From: Hydrangea macrophylla
Taxonomy: Eukaryota > Streptophyta > Magnoliopsida > Cornales > Hydrangeaceae
Length of the DNA: 64,000 nucleotides
NCBI GenBank assembly: GCA_033977485.1
Contig: CM066989.1
Coordinates: 97,049,887-97,113,886, forward strand
Reading direction: 5' to 3'
The position numbers were made by a program, and so were the translations under genes. The notes below the pieces were generated by a model, which saw only the letters and a list, made by a program, of their open reading frames with translations, did no database searches and was not told the DNA's origin. This document shows, piece by piece, positions 51,125-63,659 of this stretch. Numbering within the stretch: position 1 is the first letter of the stretch; every line of letters starts with the position of its first letter.

Positions 51125-51324
51125 TACTAATAAACACTACATCATAAATGTGATTATCTGTGTTATTTTCTGAGCTTCTTCATTGTGCTCTCAATTTGGT
51201 TATGAGGTTATAAAAGTAGGTCTGAATTGAGATATGTTTGGGCTGTGACCTTTGATGGTTTTTGTGATTTTTGTCACTTTTTTTTTTGGTTGCTCTCTTC
51301 TTTGAAGTTACCACATTAGTATTT

Positions 51325-51327
<3 letters not shown>

Positions 51328-51377
<50 letters not shown>

Positions 51378-51393
51378 GTCTGTCTCTCTCTTT
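51328..51393. repeat. (CT)n microsatellite
   Basis: About 23 CT units followed by a few TGTC units and more CT, just upstream of the first recognisable SRO exon. 51125-51327 holds no feature. Confidence 0.95.
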
Positions 51394-51447
51394 CCACTTT
51401 TTTTTTGTCATGGAGAAATTTAGCCTTTTATGTAAAATTAATTACAG

Positions 51448-53731
51448 TGCAACTCATTGTGATGTTGACGAAAATGGCGTACGGCACATGATACTCTGTC
51501 GAGTAATAATGGGAAACATGGAGCTCGTTCGTCCTGGATCAAAACTGTTCCATCCCAGTAGCGAGGACTTCGATAGTGGGGTCGATGATCTCCAAAATCC
51601 AGGACAATATACAGTATGGAATATGTATATGAATACCCATATTTACCCAGAGTATGTGGTTAGTTTCAAGGTCTCTTCCGATGCAAAAGGTGAAATTTTG
51701 CCACTCTAAATTTGTTTGTTGTTGATGGTCAAAGCATTTTCCCCTTGCATTGAATCTTGATGACGAGTTTTGTAAACATTTGTCAGATGAAAGGTTCCAA
51801 CAGAATTTAGACAATCTGAGACCATGTGGTTGATCTCAATTGTTCAAGCTGGTGTAGAAATGGAGATAGAAACATAATATACTGATAGTTATTTGATATA
51901 GATGTTAAGGAGCATGGGTTCCATCACCCCGGCTCATGTCCTCGTATGCAAAACAACCATCTCCATCTTATAAGCAAAAGGAAAAGCAAGGCAGACTTGC
52001 TTTTTTGAAGGGGATGGTGTTAACTTTTAATAAGTTGAAAATGAAGGGGATACTGTAATTAGGGGTGAGAATGCATTCCAAGGATGTCATTTCAATCTGA
52101 CCCTTACATTTTAGGGATGGATACCAACAAATGTTTTGGATTAATGGGAGTGCTTGGCCTCCTCTGTGGGGCATGTACCCTCTTGTGTTTTACTTTCTTT
52201 ATCATCCGTCCCTTTGTGTGTCTGTCTGTCGGGAATTATAATTTATCACTTGATTGCTTTTACTTTTATTGCCCCTGCAGGGTTTGTGGTGGGAAATGAG
52301 AGCAAGCTTGACGTTTCTGGGGTAACTATTAGTTCTCAGGAGCCTCAGGTACAATTACAGTTAGGTTCATCTGCAGCCAATATGGTAAGTGTTTGATTTC
52401 TAGAGTTTTAATCTGCTGTGCTCTTCTTTCCCTTTTTGATGCTCTGTTTCATCATTAGTTCTTTATCTTTTGACTTGCAATGAGACATGTTTGATTGAGG
52501 ATTTTAATAAATCTGGATCAATAAGATCAACTATATGTGCCCCTATGGTGGTATATCTGGAGGATTGCTAACTGTGGCCAGCTAGGAAGCACCGGTGTGG
52601 GTGCAAGGGATTTGCCAAATTTCCAAAAATCAAGGGTGCAGGTGCGGCGGGCGTACTTGTATAAAATATAAAGAAATATATATTCATAATACTATATAAC
52701 TTTTCTATCAGTACAATGTCCTCTTTTTTTTTTTGGGTAATTAAGACACAAATAACAACTAACAGCAATAAACATAAAGGCTACAAAAGCAAGTCAGCAA
52801 CACATAAATTACTAGTCTACTAATTAGCAATGCACTTCAAGAAAAAAACAAAAAAACAAATTCATATTAAACGCTAACAAAGCACGAGTAGTTTTGTGTC
52901 CGTCATTCATTCAAGCAAAGTATTAATTATACATCTATGTTTTTCATTTCAAAGATAGGAATTTAAAGACAAAGCTAACATAACTATGCACATCTCAGTT
53001 TTCCATTGCATGGTGGTCCAAAACTTTCATAAATTGGACAAAATTCAGATCGTGGGTATACTAACATAAACTAGCATAAATATACCATGAGAGCTAAACA
53101 AAGCAAGTGTGGAATAAAAAAAAATTGAGGTTAAAAAAAAAGAAGACTCCGTACCCCCCAAAACCCAAACAAAAAAAGAATGTGACAAAAAAGCCCCAGC
53201 CACACCCCCAAAGTGTGCCCCGCACCCAAAATCCAAGAGAAAACTCCGAAAGAACTCAGATGCACCCCTTGCACTTGGTGCGAGTTCAACACCCTTTTTG
53301 AAGTGTCCCTGCGACTTAGTTGGCCAGCAATCGAATGACTAGGTTTGGGTTGTAGATCAGTTTCATCTCTGCTTCTTTTCGGTCATGATGATGATCGATT
53401 CAAAAATGCGGAGATTCTAGGCTGAATACCTGATAGGCCTTTTGGCGAAGTTCAAAATTGGGTTATTTTATTGGGTTAGTTAATATTTAGTTCTTCATAT
53501 ATATCCATTCTAGAAATAGGCCTAACTTATAAGCCCCTTTAGGAATTAGATCTTCTATATTTTTGAAGACCAAAGTACCCTCGGTGCAGTTTTAAAACTC
53601 AAATATATTTATGCAGAAATTACTCCCCCATCAAATCACAATATATCATCAGGGATTCAAAATTTAAACACCAAACCCCTGAATTTGCGATTCCCATAAA
53701 TAGGAAACGATTTCCTTTCTCACCAGTTTGT

Positions 53732-53798
<67 letters not shown>

Positions 53799-54620
53799 AA
53801 CAGAAAAAAATTATGATAGAGAGAAAGAAAAGTGAAATTCCTCACTTTAAAATACATCACAGATCATAAATGAGAAATTCCTCAATAACATATACGAAAT
53901 TCTATATGTCATCGTGAGAAATTTTCACTTCTAACCATAATAAGATATTTCTCACTTTAAAAGGCATCACTGTCCAAAGTGAGAAATTTTATCTATTATG
54001 GTGAGAAATTCTCATTTCAAAATTTTTTGATGAAAGTGCGTAATGTACTAATGAAAAATTTCGAATGCAACAAATTTGTGACTTATTAATACAAATTTCT
54101 CACTTTTTGGTGAGAATTTTTGAGTATAAGAATTTTGATAGAAGTTTAATAATACAAAATTTTCACAAAAAAAAATGATAAAATTTCTCACCTTCAAACT
54201 CAAAACGTAAACCTCCACACAAATAAAGTATACAAACACCTTCATTCACTTGAGATTTCATTCTTATCATCCCATAACAACCTTTTGAGCTCCTTGTGAA
54301 CAAAAGAGTACAAGTTAGAGAGTAGATAATCAGGAGTATCAGGGCCGTTGAATCCATCATAGATCCCAACGAAAACCCACCCATGTTCCTCCGAAACGAT
54401 GACGTGTACTCGATCTTCGCTGGCTTTGCCTTGGGCCCACTGAATATTCTGAGACTCCGAGGACTCATCAATCCATCCTGTTCGTTCACCACCAAAACGA
54501 CCACGTTTTTGCGATAATAGCGACCTTAGTGATAGCATTATTCATGGTGTGTTCAGTGCTTTTGTTGGATCAATTTACATTCATGTTGAAGGGTAGTTGA
54601 TATGTGCAGAATGAATTATC

Positions 54621-54710
<90 letters not shown>

Positions 54711-57700
54711 AGAGAAAATTTTGCATTTATTTGGGTTTTAATTTCAAATCCTTAATTTTAAGGTGATGGTATATACACACATATGTATATATTTATTGAG
54801 GGGTAATTTTGTCTATAAAAAATACAAATATTTGGGGGAAAGGACTAATTCCTAAGATATCTTATTGATTAATGATAAATTTAAAGTATTACAAAGTCAA
54901 AGACTACTCAAAGTGACTATCTTTATGTTGACTAAAATTTAAGGGACCAAATCGTATATTTCTATATTATATTAATACCTATTGATCATGATCTTTCTTT
55001 CTTTCTTCCCACCAAGTGAAGTCATTTCTATTGTCCATGTATTAAGCATGCCTAGAAAAAATGAACAAGTTCTGCTGTGACTAGTGCGTGGAAATGAGCT
55101 TTTGAGTCTGTACTAAAGACTTTGTAGCACAGTTTTAAACTTCTGGCATGGCACTGTAAATAATATGTGAGGTGAGCAAATCTGATCAGTGACATAAAGT
55201 GTACATAATTGCGTAGAATTTGGAGAGATTTTATTATGATCGGTGTATAAAAAATTGTTGGTAATTGCTGAGGATCGGGTTTAAATTTTCCTTAATTCAT
55301 CTATTCAATGGAATTATTGGGAGATTTCGGCTTATAGGATACACATTGAAGGCAATGCCAGGGGTAGGGGAAGACCCAAATGGTTAGAGATTATAAAGAA
55401 AGGCATGGTAAAATGAGGCAATTTCGGGCAAAGGCTTAGTTTTGAGTTGAGTTGAGTTGAGATGCATGATCATCACTCGGTACACACACTAAAAATAAAG
55501 AAGAAATCTGCAAAAAAGGACTTTAAATTAATATAGACATTATAACTAGTAATGAAGGCTCTTCGATATCCGTAACCAAATACCTTGTGAACCTAGATAC
55601 CCCCTTCTCACAAAATAGTAACTTGCTTTTGGATGCATTTTGTATTTTCAAATCAAAAGGATGTTAGTAGGATTGATTAACGAAAGTCATCAGGCCCATC
55701 ACAAACAGTATTCCACTGCGTGATGCCTGAGATTAGTCGACTGATGGGTTGGTGTTGCATTCGTTTATACGCTCATTTATGGTTGATTAAATTTTTAGGT
55801 TCTGATTTTGATTCATTATGTTATTGTACAACACGCTATATGTGTTGTACATTGTGTGGTGTTTGTTATTTTGGTTTGTGACGACCCTAGAAGCAGGAAG
55901 CTTTAAAACTGGTCATGCTCTCCGTCCCCGCCCCTGCCCTTGCCCCCGCTTCCGCTCCTGCCCCGCTAAAGAAGAAACCTTTGAAACCTCGTAACGTTTA
56001 GCGCTTTCCCGCCCCCCACCCCCGCCCCCTCTCCGTCTCCTGCTTCGTGCAACTTTGGTTTAACCCATTAGGGGTACAAATAAGTTGGTTGTGAGAAATC
56101 AGCTCTGGATATTTTGGAATCGGTATTGGTTTGTTAACCAAATGATCCTTATATCTTGTTATTACTAATTACTCCAAAAGCTTAAGCTGTTAGAGTATTG
56201 GCCCAACTATGTATATCAAGCCTCAACACCCTCTCTCATGTGCGACCCCGTCACACGTGGAGAGCCAACAAATTAAACTCTTATCATAGTGGAGACAAAT
56301 AACAAAGTGCGAATATGCACATGAAAACCCAAAATCTCCCGTAAACTAGGCTCTGAGCCTCTCATAGTCTCATGCCATGTTAAGTTTCCAGTTACTCAAA
56401 AAGCATAAGGCTTAAGCTGTTAGAGAATACCAACAATATATCAAGCTTCAACTGAGCCCTTGAATGAGATTTCCATCTTCTTTAAACCCTAATCTCTGTC
56501 ATTGCTTCAATTCTGCTGATTTGAGCAGTCAATAGCAACTTTTTATGCATCAGATCTCCCTCATGAATTATAAGTAGTAGTCTATCAATGTTCGCCATTT
56601 CAGCATTGATTTTGAGGTGGTAATACTTTTCTATTTTCTCCTAAGACTTTGAGTGATTTTCTGAGCAGTTGTAGTGGAAAAGTACATGACAGTGAATGAA
56701 TGTGCTTTTATTTGCAGTTAGGGGTTCATAGTGCTGTAATTTCCGTGTGAAAATAAAGGGATATGGGATGTGGTGTTTTCATATTCAAGATAGTACAATT
56801 GATGTGGTTACTTAAATGTATGATATATGGTGGCAACCGTGGCATGTGTTTCAAATACGTTGGTGAGTCTAAAACTGTTAGAAATGAAACAAGGTTTGGT
56901 TGGTGTTGGATTGGTTCATATAGGGAGTTCAGGAGTCTAGCCTTTTTAAAACTAAAAAGCATAAGAGGTTGCACACGGATTTCCAGATTGTTGCAGCTAT
57001 GGATATCTGTATTCTCGTGTCTTGTAGGAATTTCGCAATAAGAATCTGTAAGAACCCAAGTTCTTGTAAAAAGAGAGGCACAATTTAGTGATTTACGACA
57101 TTTTAATGATGAAGTAGGAGACTTCAGACCAGTATGACAGGTTTTTGCCATTATGCGAATCTCTCGTTAGAGTTACAACTTCGGCTCGCCTGACTTTGCT
57201 CTGGTCAGTCGAGCCTTGACCTGAGTTTTAGCAGTCTTCCCAAACCAGAACTCTAGTCCGACCAAATGTAACTTATTGCACATGCACACACACATATATA
57301 TATATATATCTAGTTTGTGTTGGGGCTCAGCTGCTCGGGTTATTGCTTCATGTTTCTGCCCAAGCCCAACCGACAATTATTTCAGACTTGTGATTTCTAC
57401 CCTAAGCCACCTCAAAATTTGTAAATGGTTGCTCAAGCCTGCTCTAACTTTGGGTTGGGCTCCGGGTAGCCTACGTGAGTTACAGCCTTACATCTCAGCA
57501 CCTCCTGCTACTACTAGTTTCCTGCACGGTATTGGGTTTTGACCCATTGAATCTTGAAAAGGGAGAGTTGAAGTAACAATGTAGCAGCAGGTGCTCAATT
57601 ATTTCTCTGTGTAGCATTCATTACAATAGTCTGCTCTTACACCCCAACCCCACCTCCCCCTCCCCCCCACCCCCCCCCACCAAAAAAAAGAGAGAAGAAA

Positions 57701-59717
57701 ATATTGAGCTGCAAAATAGAAAAATTGTGGTACCCCCCGCCTTATCTTGTCTTTATTCATTCTAGGATACTACAAATTTTCTATTCTGCAGCTCAATATT
57801 TAGAGAAATATGGGTTGGACACTCCAGATGGTAATGTTTTAAGGGTTTTGATGAACTTAAGGCAAAAGGCTTCAGAAATCGGTTAGGATTGATGTTGGCT
57901 AGTTATAACTAGGTATTGGGGTAAAGTAGGAGCTGGTTTTTTTTTTTTTGGGGGGGTAGGGTGGGTGGTTATTGAAGCGAATACTCCTTTACTGATGATG
58001 GTGATGATGAGAAAGAATAAAAAGGAAAATACCCATAGGGGCACTTGTTGGCTTTTGGATATTTCTAAGTCAGTTAGTTGGTAACTTGTTACCACCGAGA
58101 GGAGACTTGTAACTTTGATTATAAACGACTATTTGTAACCATTAAGAGAATATGATTAAAGATACCCGCTTCTCGAGCGCTATAGAAGCTCTACTCAACC
58201 TTTGTCGAAAATATTTGGGGTAGGCTACATGAATCATTTTTCTTCATTTTGCTCGATTAGTGATCATTGCCTCATTCAACGTACACGTTACCAAGTCTTT
58301 CTTTACAATTTTGTCCTTCCCCTACCAAGCACCGGCACTATTTTTTTTTGGCCCTCGTATGAGTGTTGGAGTGTCTGGGACTTGGACACGTTTTCTTCCA
58401 CCTTAGACCCAATCAGTTCCACCATAATCTCTATGGACTCTATCACATGCTTTCTCCAAGTCTATAAGAACCATGTGGAGGTCCTCCTCCTTCTCCGTAC
58501 ACCTTTCCATTTGCCTCCTTAGTAAATAGATCACTTCCATAGTTGATTTACCTGGCATAAATCCAAATTGATTGTCCGAAACTGTACTTTCAAGTTTTAT
58601 TCGTTGCTCGATCACCCACTCCCAAAGTTTTACAGTATGAATCATTAACTTTATGCAACACTACTATTTCGGAAAACAGGTAAGTCCCTATAACATAGAT
58701 TTTTGGCGTAGCTCTTTCTCTTGGACTTGAAAAATGTTGAAGTCTTCTTTAATCCACTTTTTAGATTTAATTTAAACATGTTAAGTTTTCTATCCAACAC
58801 ATAGTACGATATTCGAGTTATCCTATCAAGGACACCAAATCAATAATGAATCTAACCAAGGAAGCATTAGATTCTCCATTAGAAGCGGGAATCGTCTAAA
58901 TGGTGAACGCCTCTCTCGAAGAATTGATGTTCTTACTGAGAATTGTTTTAAGAATCTCGATTGTGTCACTGGAGATTCTAGGTTCCCCATCATAGAATTG
59001 TTGCAGGCATAGAAGCGTTGCGGGCATGGGGGAGCAAAGGAAGAAGAATATGAAAAAAAAAATCTGAATTGTGAAGGAGGTGGCAAAAAAAGGGAAATGA
59101 AGAAGTGTAGGAAAATTGGAAGAATACATATCCGTTCTCAGATTTACATCATGGAAGCCGAGAGGTAAGGTCAGAGTGCCTCACTTACTGGCTCGCCTAG
59201 GGTTTTTTCCTAACCTTGGTTCGTATATGTGTGTGGATTTTGTCGGTTTCAACTGCAAGGGAATGAATTTTTTTTCGGCTGGAGTACTCAGATGACCATT
59301 TTGTTTTCCCGTATGATTTCATTGCTGCAGAGTTGAGATTTTACCTTTCTGTTTATCCTTCTTGCAATCAGGCTCCAGTCGATAGAATTCAAGAAAAAGC
59401 TATGAACCAGAGTTCAAGCTCTACAAGGACTCCTAAATCCCCATGGATGGCTTTCCCAATGTTGTTTGCAGCTATCTCAGACGAAGTCCATCCTAAAGAT
59501 ATGGAACTAGTTAATAGTAATTATGAGTTGTTCAGGGTGAGTCAACTATATGTTTGTTTCTCTTTTATTTTTTCTATTCAATTTTTCTAATAGACCTTTT
59601 ATTCTGTCATTTCTTTTTCAGAAGAAGACGATTAGCCGGGATGAGTTTGTTAAAAGGTTGAGGTTGAGAGTCGGGGACGCTTTGTTGAGGTCGACAATAA
59701 CAAAACTTCAGTGCAAG
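51448..59717 (+). CDS. SRO/RCD1-family protein, 3' exons only (partial gene)
   Basis: Plant SROs are PARP-like proteins, usually catalytically inactive, that bind transcription factors in stress responses. Exon A 51448-51689 follows an ATTACAG acceptor and encodes the end of the PARP-like domain ([43 protein letters not shown]). Exon B is 52281-52384. Exon C 59372-59536 starts the RST domain ([16 protein letters not shown]). Exon D 59622-59717 continues it ([15 protein letters not shown]). All junctions are GT-AG and phases agree: A ends in phase 1, B and C in phase 0. I found no stop inside the joined exons. The ATG at 51410 lies in intron sequence and is not the start. Exons for WWE and early PARP are absent upstream, and the last exon is not found downstream. 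The B-C intron is about 7 kb and full of repeats. Confidence 0.85.
52560..53335. other. Intronic segment, possible old DNA-transposon remnant
   Basis: Between SRO exons B and C. Its two ends carry related GC-rich sequences in roughly inverted arrangement ('gtggccagctaggaagc' at left; 'cgacttagttggccagc' at right), with several 'ggtgc' repeats near both ends, in an AT-rich body. No transposase and no clear target duplication. This is only a suggestion. Confidence 0.25.
53732..53795. repeat. (TA)n(GA)n compound microsatellite
   Basis: About nine TA units run straight into about 23 GA units. A similar compound repeat in the same orientation lies at 54620-54707, on the other side of the PP2C fragment. 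Confidence 0.95.
53796..54241. repeat. AT-rich intronic segment with repeated GTGAGAAATT motifs
   Basis: Around a dozen copies of GTGAGAAATT or its complement AATTTCTCAC, at irregular spacing, in both orientations. No reading frame of interest. Confidence 0.6.
54242..54538 (-). pseudogene. PP2C (POLTERGEIST-like) exon fragment, antisense in the SRO intron
   Basis: A 98-codon open frame resembling the first catalytic part of plant POL/PLL-type protein phosphatase 2C, which dephosphorylates Ser/Thr. Recognisable parts are [33 protein letters not shown] with the metal-binding Asp of the DGFNG motif, and [20 protein letters not shown]. The rest of the phosphatase, including the later metal-binding motifs, is missing on both sides. 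It looks like a single-exon gene fragment moved here, perhaps by a transposon. It cannot encode an active enzyme. Confidence 0.85.
54620..54707. repeat. (TA)n(GA)n compound microsatellite
   Basis: About ten TA units followed by about 33 GA units. See 53732-53795 for the matching repeat. Confidence 0.95.
55345..55416 (+). pseudogene. LINE fragment, end of the coding region
   Basis: A short frame with [18 protein letters not shown] then stop. The GRGRPK...W pattern is common at the C-terminal end of plant LINE polyproteins. The flanks 54708-55344 and 55417-56156 show no gene; 55917-56045 is unusually C-rich. Confidence 0.5.
56157..56453 (-). mobile_element. TRIM-like short LTR element
   Basis: Direct repeats of about 72-76 bp (56157-56228 and 56378-56453) share 'gcttaagctgttagag' and 'tatatcaagc'. 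On the minus strand the right repeat ends TTAACA and is followed at once by TGGCATGAGACTATGAG, like a damaged initiator-Met primer site. A purine tract GAGAGAGGG precedes the left repeat. The internal part is only about 150 bp, as in TRIMs. I see no clear target duplication. 56454-58197 contains no gene I recognise; 57650-57680 is C-rich. Confidence 0.55.
58198..58645 (-). pseudogene. LINE reverse-transcriptase fragment
   Basis: The minus strand encodes a piece of non-LTR reverse transcriptase: [30 protein letters not shown], then [14 protein letters not shown], the last containing the first catalytic Asp region. The frame ends about 20 codons later. A LINE-like 3' tail with 'aatatttggggtaggctac' (plus strand) lies near 58205, so most of the RT and the C-terminus were deleted. 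58646-59371 holds no gene other than the approach to exon C. Confidence 0.75.
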
Positions 59718-60268
59718 GTACGATCCCTAAGTTCTAGCAACCTAATTGGTGCAAATTTTCAAGTTGTGTGGTCATGCTATGGTTGGCTTTTGCTGTTGAT
59801 AAATCACAATTTAAGTTATTTAGTGTTTTGGGGACTAATTTATATATATATATATATTATATATAATATAAGATGATGTCCAAGGTTCTGTATATTTGTG
59901 TAGATGTATTATCGGTTTCATTTGACTTAATTTACCGGGCACATTATTGAAGTGCTTGACCATTGAAAGCACCACTCTCTTGGACTGCTAGGTTTTCATG
60001 ATTGGGATGTATTTTTTGGGTTATGGTCAGTCTTCACTGTAAATTGCTTGCTGGAGGTTTCACTGTTGTGCTCTATTTCCTAGTTTTGTTTTGTGACATT
60101 GGTCTAAAGAACCGATGTTTAAGAAATTCATTGTTGGTATTCATAGCAACCTCTTACCCCCTCTCCTCCTTGATGTAACCTGAGCTCATTAATCTTTTGG
60201 CAAGCATGTGGTGGGTAATAAATATGTTTATTTCTCTTTGGATTTTGGATATATGACATGGTAAGAAT

Positions 60269-60269
<1 letters not shown>
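59718..60269. other. Sequence after SRO exon D, no gene seen
   Basis: Starts with the splice donor GTACGA. Contains a (TA)n stretch near 59840-59870. I searched for the last SRO exon and saw nothing convincing. Confidence 0.5.

Positions 60270-60357
<88 letters not shown>
60270..60357. repeat. (GT)n(GA)n microsatellite
   Basis: A short GT run followed by about 38 GA units. Confidence 0.95.
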
Positions 60358-60359
<2 letters not shown>

Positions 60360-60360
<1 letters not shown>

Positions 60361-61060
60361 ATTCTAATCGAGGAACTAAAGAGTGACAGAAGAGAAGAGG
60401 GAGGGGAGAGAATGGGGGAGAAGAGCTAAAAGCTTGAGGCTGTTCCAAATATCCATACAAATTTTATTCATCTTTTAATTTCTTTATTGACAAATAACAG
60501 AGCCTATTTATAGGCTAGTTAAACTTTAAAGTGATGACCATCATGAAATACTAATCTAAAGCCAAATAAGAACAATGTAATACAACTCAAATGCTAGAAA
60601 CAGATCCCCGAAGGCCTAAAAACGAAAAATAAAACTATATCCAAACTACAACTAGTTAAAACTAATCTTTTAAATAATGTAATCGATAAACACACAGTAT
60701 TCTTGCGGCCCTGCATCTAATAGAACGCATCAAACTCCTCTTGTTGGATAAATTTCGATCTCGTGTTTTGTTATAGAAGGTAATCTTTGTACCATATTGA
60801 CTATTTATTTCATTGATCTTTGCTCTGGTACCAAACTGATTTAGCCCGGCACTTTGAATAATATCACTTACCTTATGGTGGGCAAAATTATTTAGAAAGA
60901 AATTGAAGAAGAGAAGAGAGGGAGAAGATATTCTAATCTGAGAAGTAGAGAGATGAGAGAAGAAAGGGAGAAGACATTTCAATCCAGGAACTAGAGAGGG
61001 GAAGAAAAAGGCATTTGTTTTTATTCAAGGAAGTTGAAAAGATAACACCTGGTGGATTTC
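60360..61060 (-). mobile_element. Remnant of a short LTR retroelement
   Basis: On the minus strand TGGTACCAGAGCA at 60821-60833 resembles the initiator-Met primer site, three bases after a CA end. Related sequences lie on both sides: 'gatattctaatc' and 'ggaactaaagag' near 60358, and 'gatattctaatc' and 'ggaactagagag' near 60925-60995. TATAAATAGG (minus, near 60507-60516) and AATAAAG follow in the expected order for an LTR. No coding capacity is evident; boundaries are approximate. Confidence 0.45.
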
Positions 61061-63476
61061 AAATTTTCAGTACTACTCACAGAGACGGCGTATATATTTT
61101 AGTATTTTACCGTTTGACGGACTCACAAAATTAGCCAGCACCTTGGTGGCGTAGAGGACTTAAGAGGACATCATTAAAACGACTGGCCAATTTGGTGGGT
61201 GCTACAACTTATATAATGCAACATCTAAGTGTAGAATACCCCAAGTATAGGGTGTGTAGCAGAATAATAAATCTCGATGAGGCCAAGGTCAAACCACAGG
61301 GAATGGAAAACTCAAGAACAAGTATTAAAACTATAAACTAGAGCAAGAAAATTAAATATTTTTGTTTGGTATCCACCGGAAAGTGGAGCAATGAGAATTT
61401 TATACTCCATACAAGTTCAAATACTCCTCACTTTTTAATGTAAAGCAATCAATGGAGAGAAGCACTAGGGTTCAACAATCCACCTAGAATCCTATTACGG
61501 GTACTTGGATTATCTATAACGCAATTAGGTTTGAGATGCACTCTCCTAACCCGAAAATGTAACACTGTAAATTTTATTCCATGCATGAAGTAAATTGAAC
61601 ATGGGCTGATTCATAAATTGATTCCATTAACATGTTATAAGACAAATCATGCATTCAATATATTCAAGTATCATAAAGAATCATATATTTTTATATGCAT
61701 TCTATATACCCTTGAGTTATACCTAGTCATCAGAGGTTTATAAACGTGCAATGTTTCTGAAGATTAAAATAAGTCATACCCGAACATTCAATCATGTATC
61801 CATAAGAAAACTCCTTATAATCTCAAGAGCCCATTTCTAGGTTTCACCTCTAGCCCTAGCTAGAGGATTATCTATTCATGACTATGAACTAAAAATCCAT
61901 GAAACAGAGAGTTATTAATGCTTGAACAGAACTAGATTAAGGGGAAGAAAGCTAGCCGCCAATGTTGTGTTCTCCTCGTCGTCCCCCCCCCCACCCCCCC
62001 CCCCCCCAAAAAAAAAAAAAGAAAAAAAAAAAGAAAGAGAGTTTTACCAGAATAGGGAACAAAGATAGAAATCCCTATCTTGATCTACTGATTTTTGGAG
62101 TCAGGATTTCCCCTCAACTTCCAAAACAGCAGAATTGCGAAATTTTCACCTAACATGAAATTGTAGGATTTTCTGTCTTCTTGCCAATGCCGCCAACCAT
62201 GCCTTAAATCCGATATCAGAATAAAAAGATGTGGCCAAAATGCCGGACCTGGTGCAGATATTTCCCTTTAGGATTCTAATCCGAATTCTTCTTGTGTGTT
62301 TCTGTCCTTTTAGGCTTCTTACACTCTTTTTACTTATCTATTACTCTCAAGCCTTCATCCATTGATCTTCACCATTGAAGTCTCATAAATGCTTGATTCT
62401 ACTTGATTGGTTGGTAAATTAAGTATAAATACACCATTTTAATCATGAGAGGAAATTATAAGCAATGGTGGAAAGAAACCTGAATGTTCGCATTAAATAC
62501 AAAGAAAAATGCGAAATAGATGCGATAATGCCTATCAATACTAAGAAAGTAGTATGATTTTAAGCAATTATCAGTGTGCCAATCTCTACTAGTTCTATGT
62601 ACTCACCCAATCTCTTTAGTGACTGAGGGGATAATTTAATTACACATGAATTGGCTTATTGAGCCCCTACACTATTCCTGCAAGTATATTGTGTTCGTTG
62701 AAGTCAATGATGACTAAGAGAGTTTCTTATTTTTGCGGAAATAAGAGAGATTTTTTAAAAGATTTTAGGAAAAGTAGCAAATTTAGTTTTTGAAGAGAGA
62801 ATTTTTTTTAAATGATGCTTCTGATATAAGCTGCCGTTTCAGCTTTAAATTTTGATTTAGTTCTTGAAAAAGCTGTAAAAGAATTTTTGCCATATGACTC
62901 AAATCTCTCATAATCCCAAATAAGTGGCTGTTGGTCCCAGTTAAGTCTATCAAAGCAGGCGTTGCGAGGAATGCAGAATAATAAATGTGTTAAGAGTTTC
63001 ATCCTCCTATTTTGCACCCAAGAAACATTTTAGGTGCTCCTATACTATCTTCTAGAGGTCTCTAGTTCACGCCTTCCTAAAATTAGCTATTGAAGCGATA
63101 GCTTCATCTTTTGGGGCGGACAATATATCCAAAATTAAAGGTGGTTTTTAAAATGGTTTTCAAGCCATACTTATTTGAAGTTGGATCTTGAAGTTTGTAT
63201 TTATTCCCACCGTGAATTCTTGAGAAGCGAAAACTTGGTAAAAGGAAAAGAAAGTAAATAGAATATCTAGATTAAACACTAAAGGGTTGAACTGAACAGA
63301 TCACCCATCTGTGATGCTGCATTCAATTATGATTTATACATAGTACATACACACACTATAAAACAAATTCTTGCTGTGGCTTTTGTGCTCGGGAGACAAG
63401 TTATGTTAATCAGAATTCTCTCAATAAATTCTTAATTCTTGTATTGATGAGACAGTTCACTCCTCATTTGTGGAAC
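61061..63476. other. Intergenic or intronic sequence, no gene recognised
   Basis: AT-rich. The stretch 61232-61330 ('gaataccccaagtatagg', then 'ccacagggaatgg') resembles sequence I have seen repeatedly in plant genomes and is probably transposon-derived, but I cannot assign it. A C-run followed by an A-run lies at 61984-62035. Short ORFs look random. Confidence 0.4.
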
Positions 63477-63659
63477 AAAAATGATAGGGATACATACCAA
63501 ACGACATACTAAACGACACACCAGCTTTAAATGCATGTACCCTGTGCTGTGTAAGTGATGCACAGAAAAGTGTGAAAAATTCAACAGCACAGGATACATG
63601 CATTTAAAGCACAGTGTGTCATTTGGTGTGTCGTTTGGTGTGTATCCCTATCATTGTTG
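63477..63659. mobile_element. Foldback MITE, possibly Mutator-type
   Basis: Two arms of about 75 bp are inverted copies (left arm starts 'aaaaatgatagggatac', right arm ends 'gtatccctatcattgttg'). The loop is short, near 63553-63580. Flanks TTTGTGGAAC (63467-63476) and TTTGTGAAAC (63660-63669) match at 9 of 10 bases, fitting a 9-10-bp target duplication of the Mutator superfamily. No ORF. An RNA would form a long imperfect hairpin. 63670-64000 shows no feature. Confidence 0.7.

Noticed and set aside
51410..51447. ATG at 51410 as start of the SRO protein
   Set aside because: It lies before a good ATTACAG acceptor, and residues upstream of the acceptor do not resemble the family. The real start must be further upstream.
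56763..57041. Plus-strand ORF of 92 codons
   Set aside because: No recognisable domain and no splice context; it overlaps an equally long ORF on the other strand. Treated as chance.
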